Assembly: GCA_012295275.1 (NCBI GenBank)
Contig: CM022670.1
Span: forward strand, 22,122,921 to 22,186,920
Direction of reading: 5' to 3'
Origin: Chrysomallon squamiferum
Lineage: Eukaryota > Mollusca > Gastropoda > Neomphalida > Peltospiridae
Length of the DNA stretch: 64,000 nucleotides
Part shown: positions 62,801 through 64,000 of the stretch, piece by piece
Layout of the letters: every line of letters starts with the position of its first letter
How positions within the stretch are numbered: position 1 is the first letter of the stretch
The notes under the pieces: generated by a model
Told to the model about the DNA's origin: nothing
Seen by the model: the letters and a program-made list of their open reading frames with translations, nothing else
The model's database searches: none
Position numbers and translations under genes: made by a program

Positions 62801-64000
62801 TAAATAATGATAAAAATAATAAAATCCATTAATTCTAAAAATATATAAACTTTATTTTTTTAAAATTTTTATTTTAATAAACATCTCGTAAACCTAGTTA
62901 ACATACCATTTCCGTTAATTTATTTTTTGGCATTAAATATGTTAACTATAAAATAAATGTATACCAGAAATATTTTGCATTTAACAAAAAAAAAAAAAGA
63001 TAAAGAAAAAGAACGTTATAATTATTAATTTCTAACAGTATAACAGAACAGAACAAAAATAATCTTTTATTTTTAAAGCTTTAAATATATTTTGTTTTCA
63101 CAGTTAATATATTCAGTATAGTAGGGTGAAGCTGTATTTAAAAATTTGCCACATAAGCAAATCAGATGTACACTAATTATATTGCTGTGTAACAGTTATT
63201 CCAATAAATAAACACTGACACATTTTTAGAGATTATGTCAGAACTGATGGATGGGGTTACAGAGTGTCATTTTGCAGTAATTTGGTCACATTATTATCAT
63301 TATTGTTCTCTTTTTAAAAAGTTTTCTTCATTTCAAAACTATTTTGAGAAAAATCTACTGACTGAATTAAATATTAAATACCTTCACATGAAATTTATCA
63401 TAAATATTTATATATTTGTGAAGTTACAAATAACTGAATTTCCAAGTTTATTACAAGAGATTTTGTAATAAACTGTTTTTATCAATTTATTTTCTGGGGG
63501 GGGGTAACTTTTTGTTTTTTAAAATCACCTCATAATAAATAAATAACACAATAACTGTTTTTAAGAGTTACTTTGTACCAAAGTAGCTGAATTGTAATTA
63601 AAAAAAAATGGTTTTGCCTTTTTTTTTTTCTCCCTTCATTTCTAAACTGCCTACAGGTAACCTAGAAACCTAACAGAATATTCAAAACATTCTGAATAAA
63701 TGCTTATTAATTTTCTAATTTAGTGTAATTTTGTAATAAACTTTATCAAGTAATAAGTTTCAATGCTGTACTGTATCAATGCTTTATCCTGCATGAATTA
63801 TATAAATTTGATTTGTTCTGCAATAGGAATATAACATGATATTATGTTTTATTGTGTTGTTTCTTTTTGTGTGTGTGTTTTTTTAGGGGGGTTTGTGGGT
63901 TTTTTATTGGGTTTTTCTTGGCAGTAATCTAATACAAAAATCTGTATATGTGTATGCAAACATGCTAATATGCATGTCTTTTAACTTCCTGATGAGAAAT
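59813..64000 (-). other. CACHD1 intron, continuing beyond the window
   Basis: Starts, on the gene strand, somewhere past 64000 and ends in tttttcag before exon 59674-59812. I looked for the missing N-terminal CACHD1 exons on the minus strand and found none. The plus-strand frames here (e.g. 61156-61467) show no recognisable domain. Confidence 0.5.

Noticed and set aside
1-64000. tRNA, rRNA, snoRNA or microRNA genes, CRISPR arrays, operons
   Set aside because: No tRNA A/B box pair, box C/D pair with a stem, or other RNA-gene signature could be supported by eye, and the sequence is eukaryotic, so CRISPR and operon readings do not apply.

Overview
The window is AT-rich animal nuclear DNA. It holds four intron-rich protein-coding genes with GT-AG introns, CpG-poor surroundings and many microsatellites. 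The gene set (a raver-type RNA-binding protein, a transgelin/calponin and a CACHD1 orthologue) is metazoan. Protein sequence and intron style suggest an invertebrate, most likely a protostome such as a mollusc or another lophotrochozoan; that phylum-level call is inference. No prokaryotic, viral or CRISPR feature was seen.

Layout, left to right: (1) 217-12498, plus strand: raver (PTB-binding ribonucleoprotein), 14 exons, with its 5' exons outside the window; a 3' UTR of about 2 kb follows. (2) 17407-28271, minus strand: a complete 16-exon gene for a 584-residue polytopic membrane protein with two tandem cysteine modules that I cannot assign to a named family. (3) 28272-29336: a head-to-head, probably bidirectional, promoter region of about 1 kb, relatively CpG-rich, with ETS and CCAAT motifs. 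(4) 29337-36993, plus strand: a complete 6-exon transgelin/calponin-like gene of 235 residues. (5) 42388-59812, minus strand: the last 24 exons (1128 residues) of CACHD1, the VWFA- and Cache-domain protein related to calcium-channel alpha2/delta subunits; its 5' exons lie beyond 64000. The order is raver> <membrane protein | transgelin> <CACHD1, so genes 1 and 2 are tail-to-tail, 2 and 3 head-to-head, and 3 and 4 tail-to-tail. Nothing in the sequence ties the four genes into one pathway.

Exon boundaries were worked out by hand from splice sites and reading phase. For all four genes the phases join without a break. The most unusual observations are: a tandem triplication of an intron/exon junction in transgelin that leaves decoy splice acceptors; a duplicated ghost exon start in CACHD1 that could terminate the protein before its membrane helix; two symmetric exons in the unnamed membrane gene encoding cysteine modules with identical spacing; a Tyr/Asn/Gln-rich prion-like segment in raver; a pogo/Tigger-like MITE; and the inverted (AAT)n/(ATT)n blocks around the divergent promoter.
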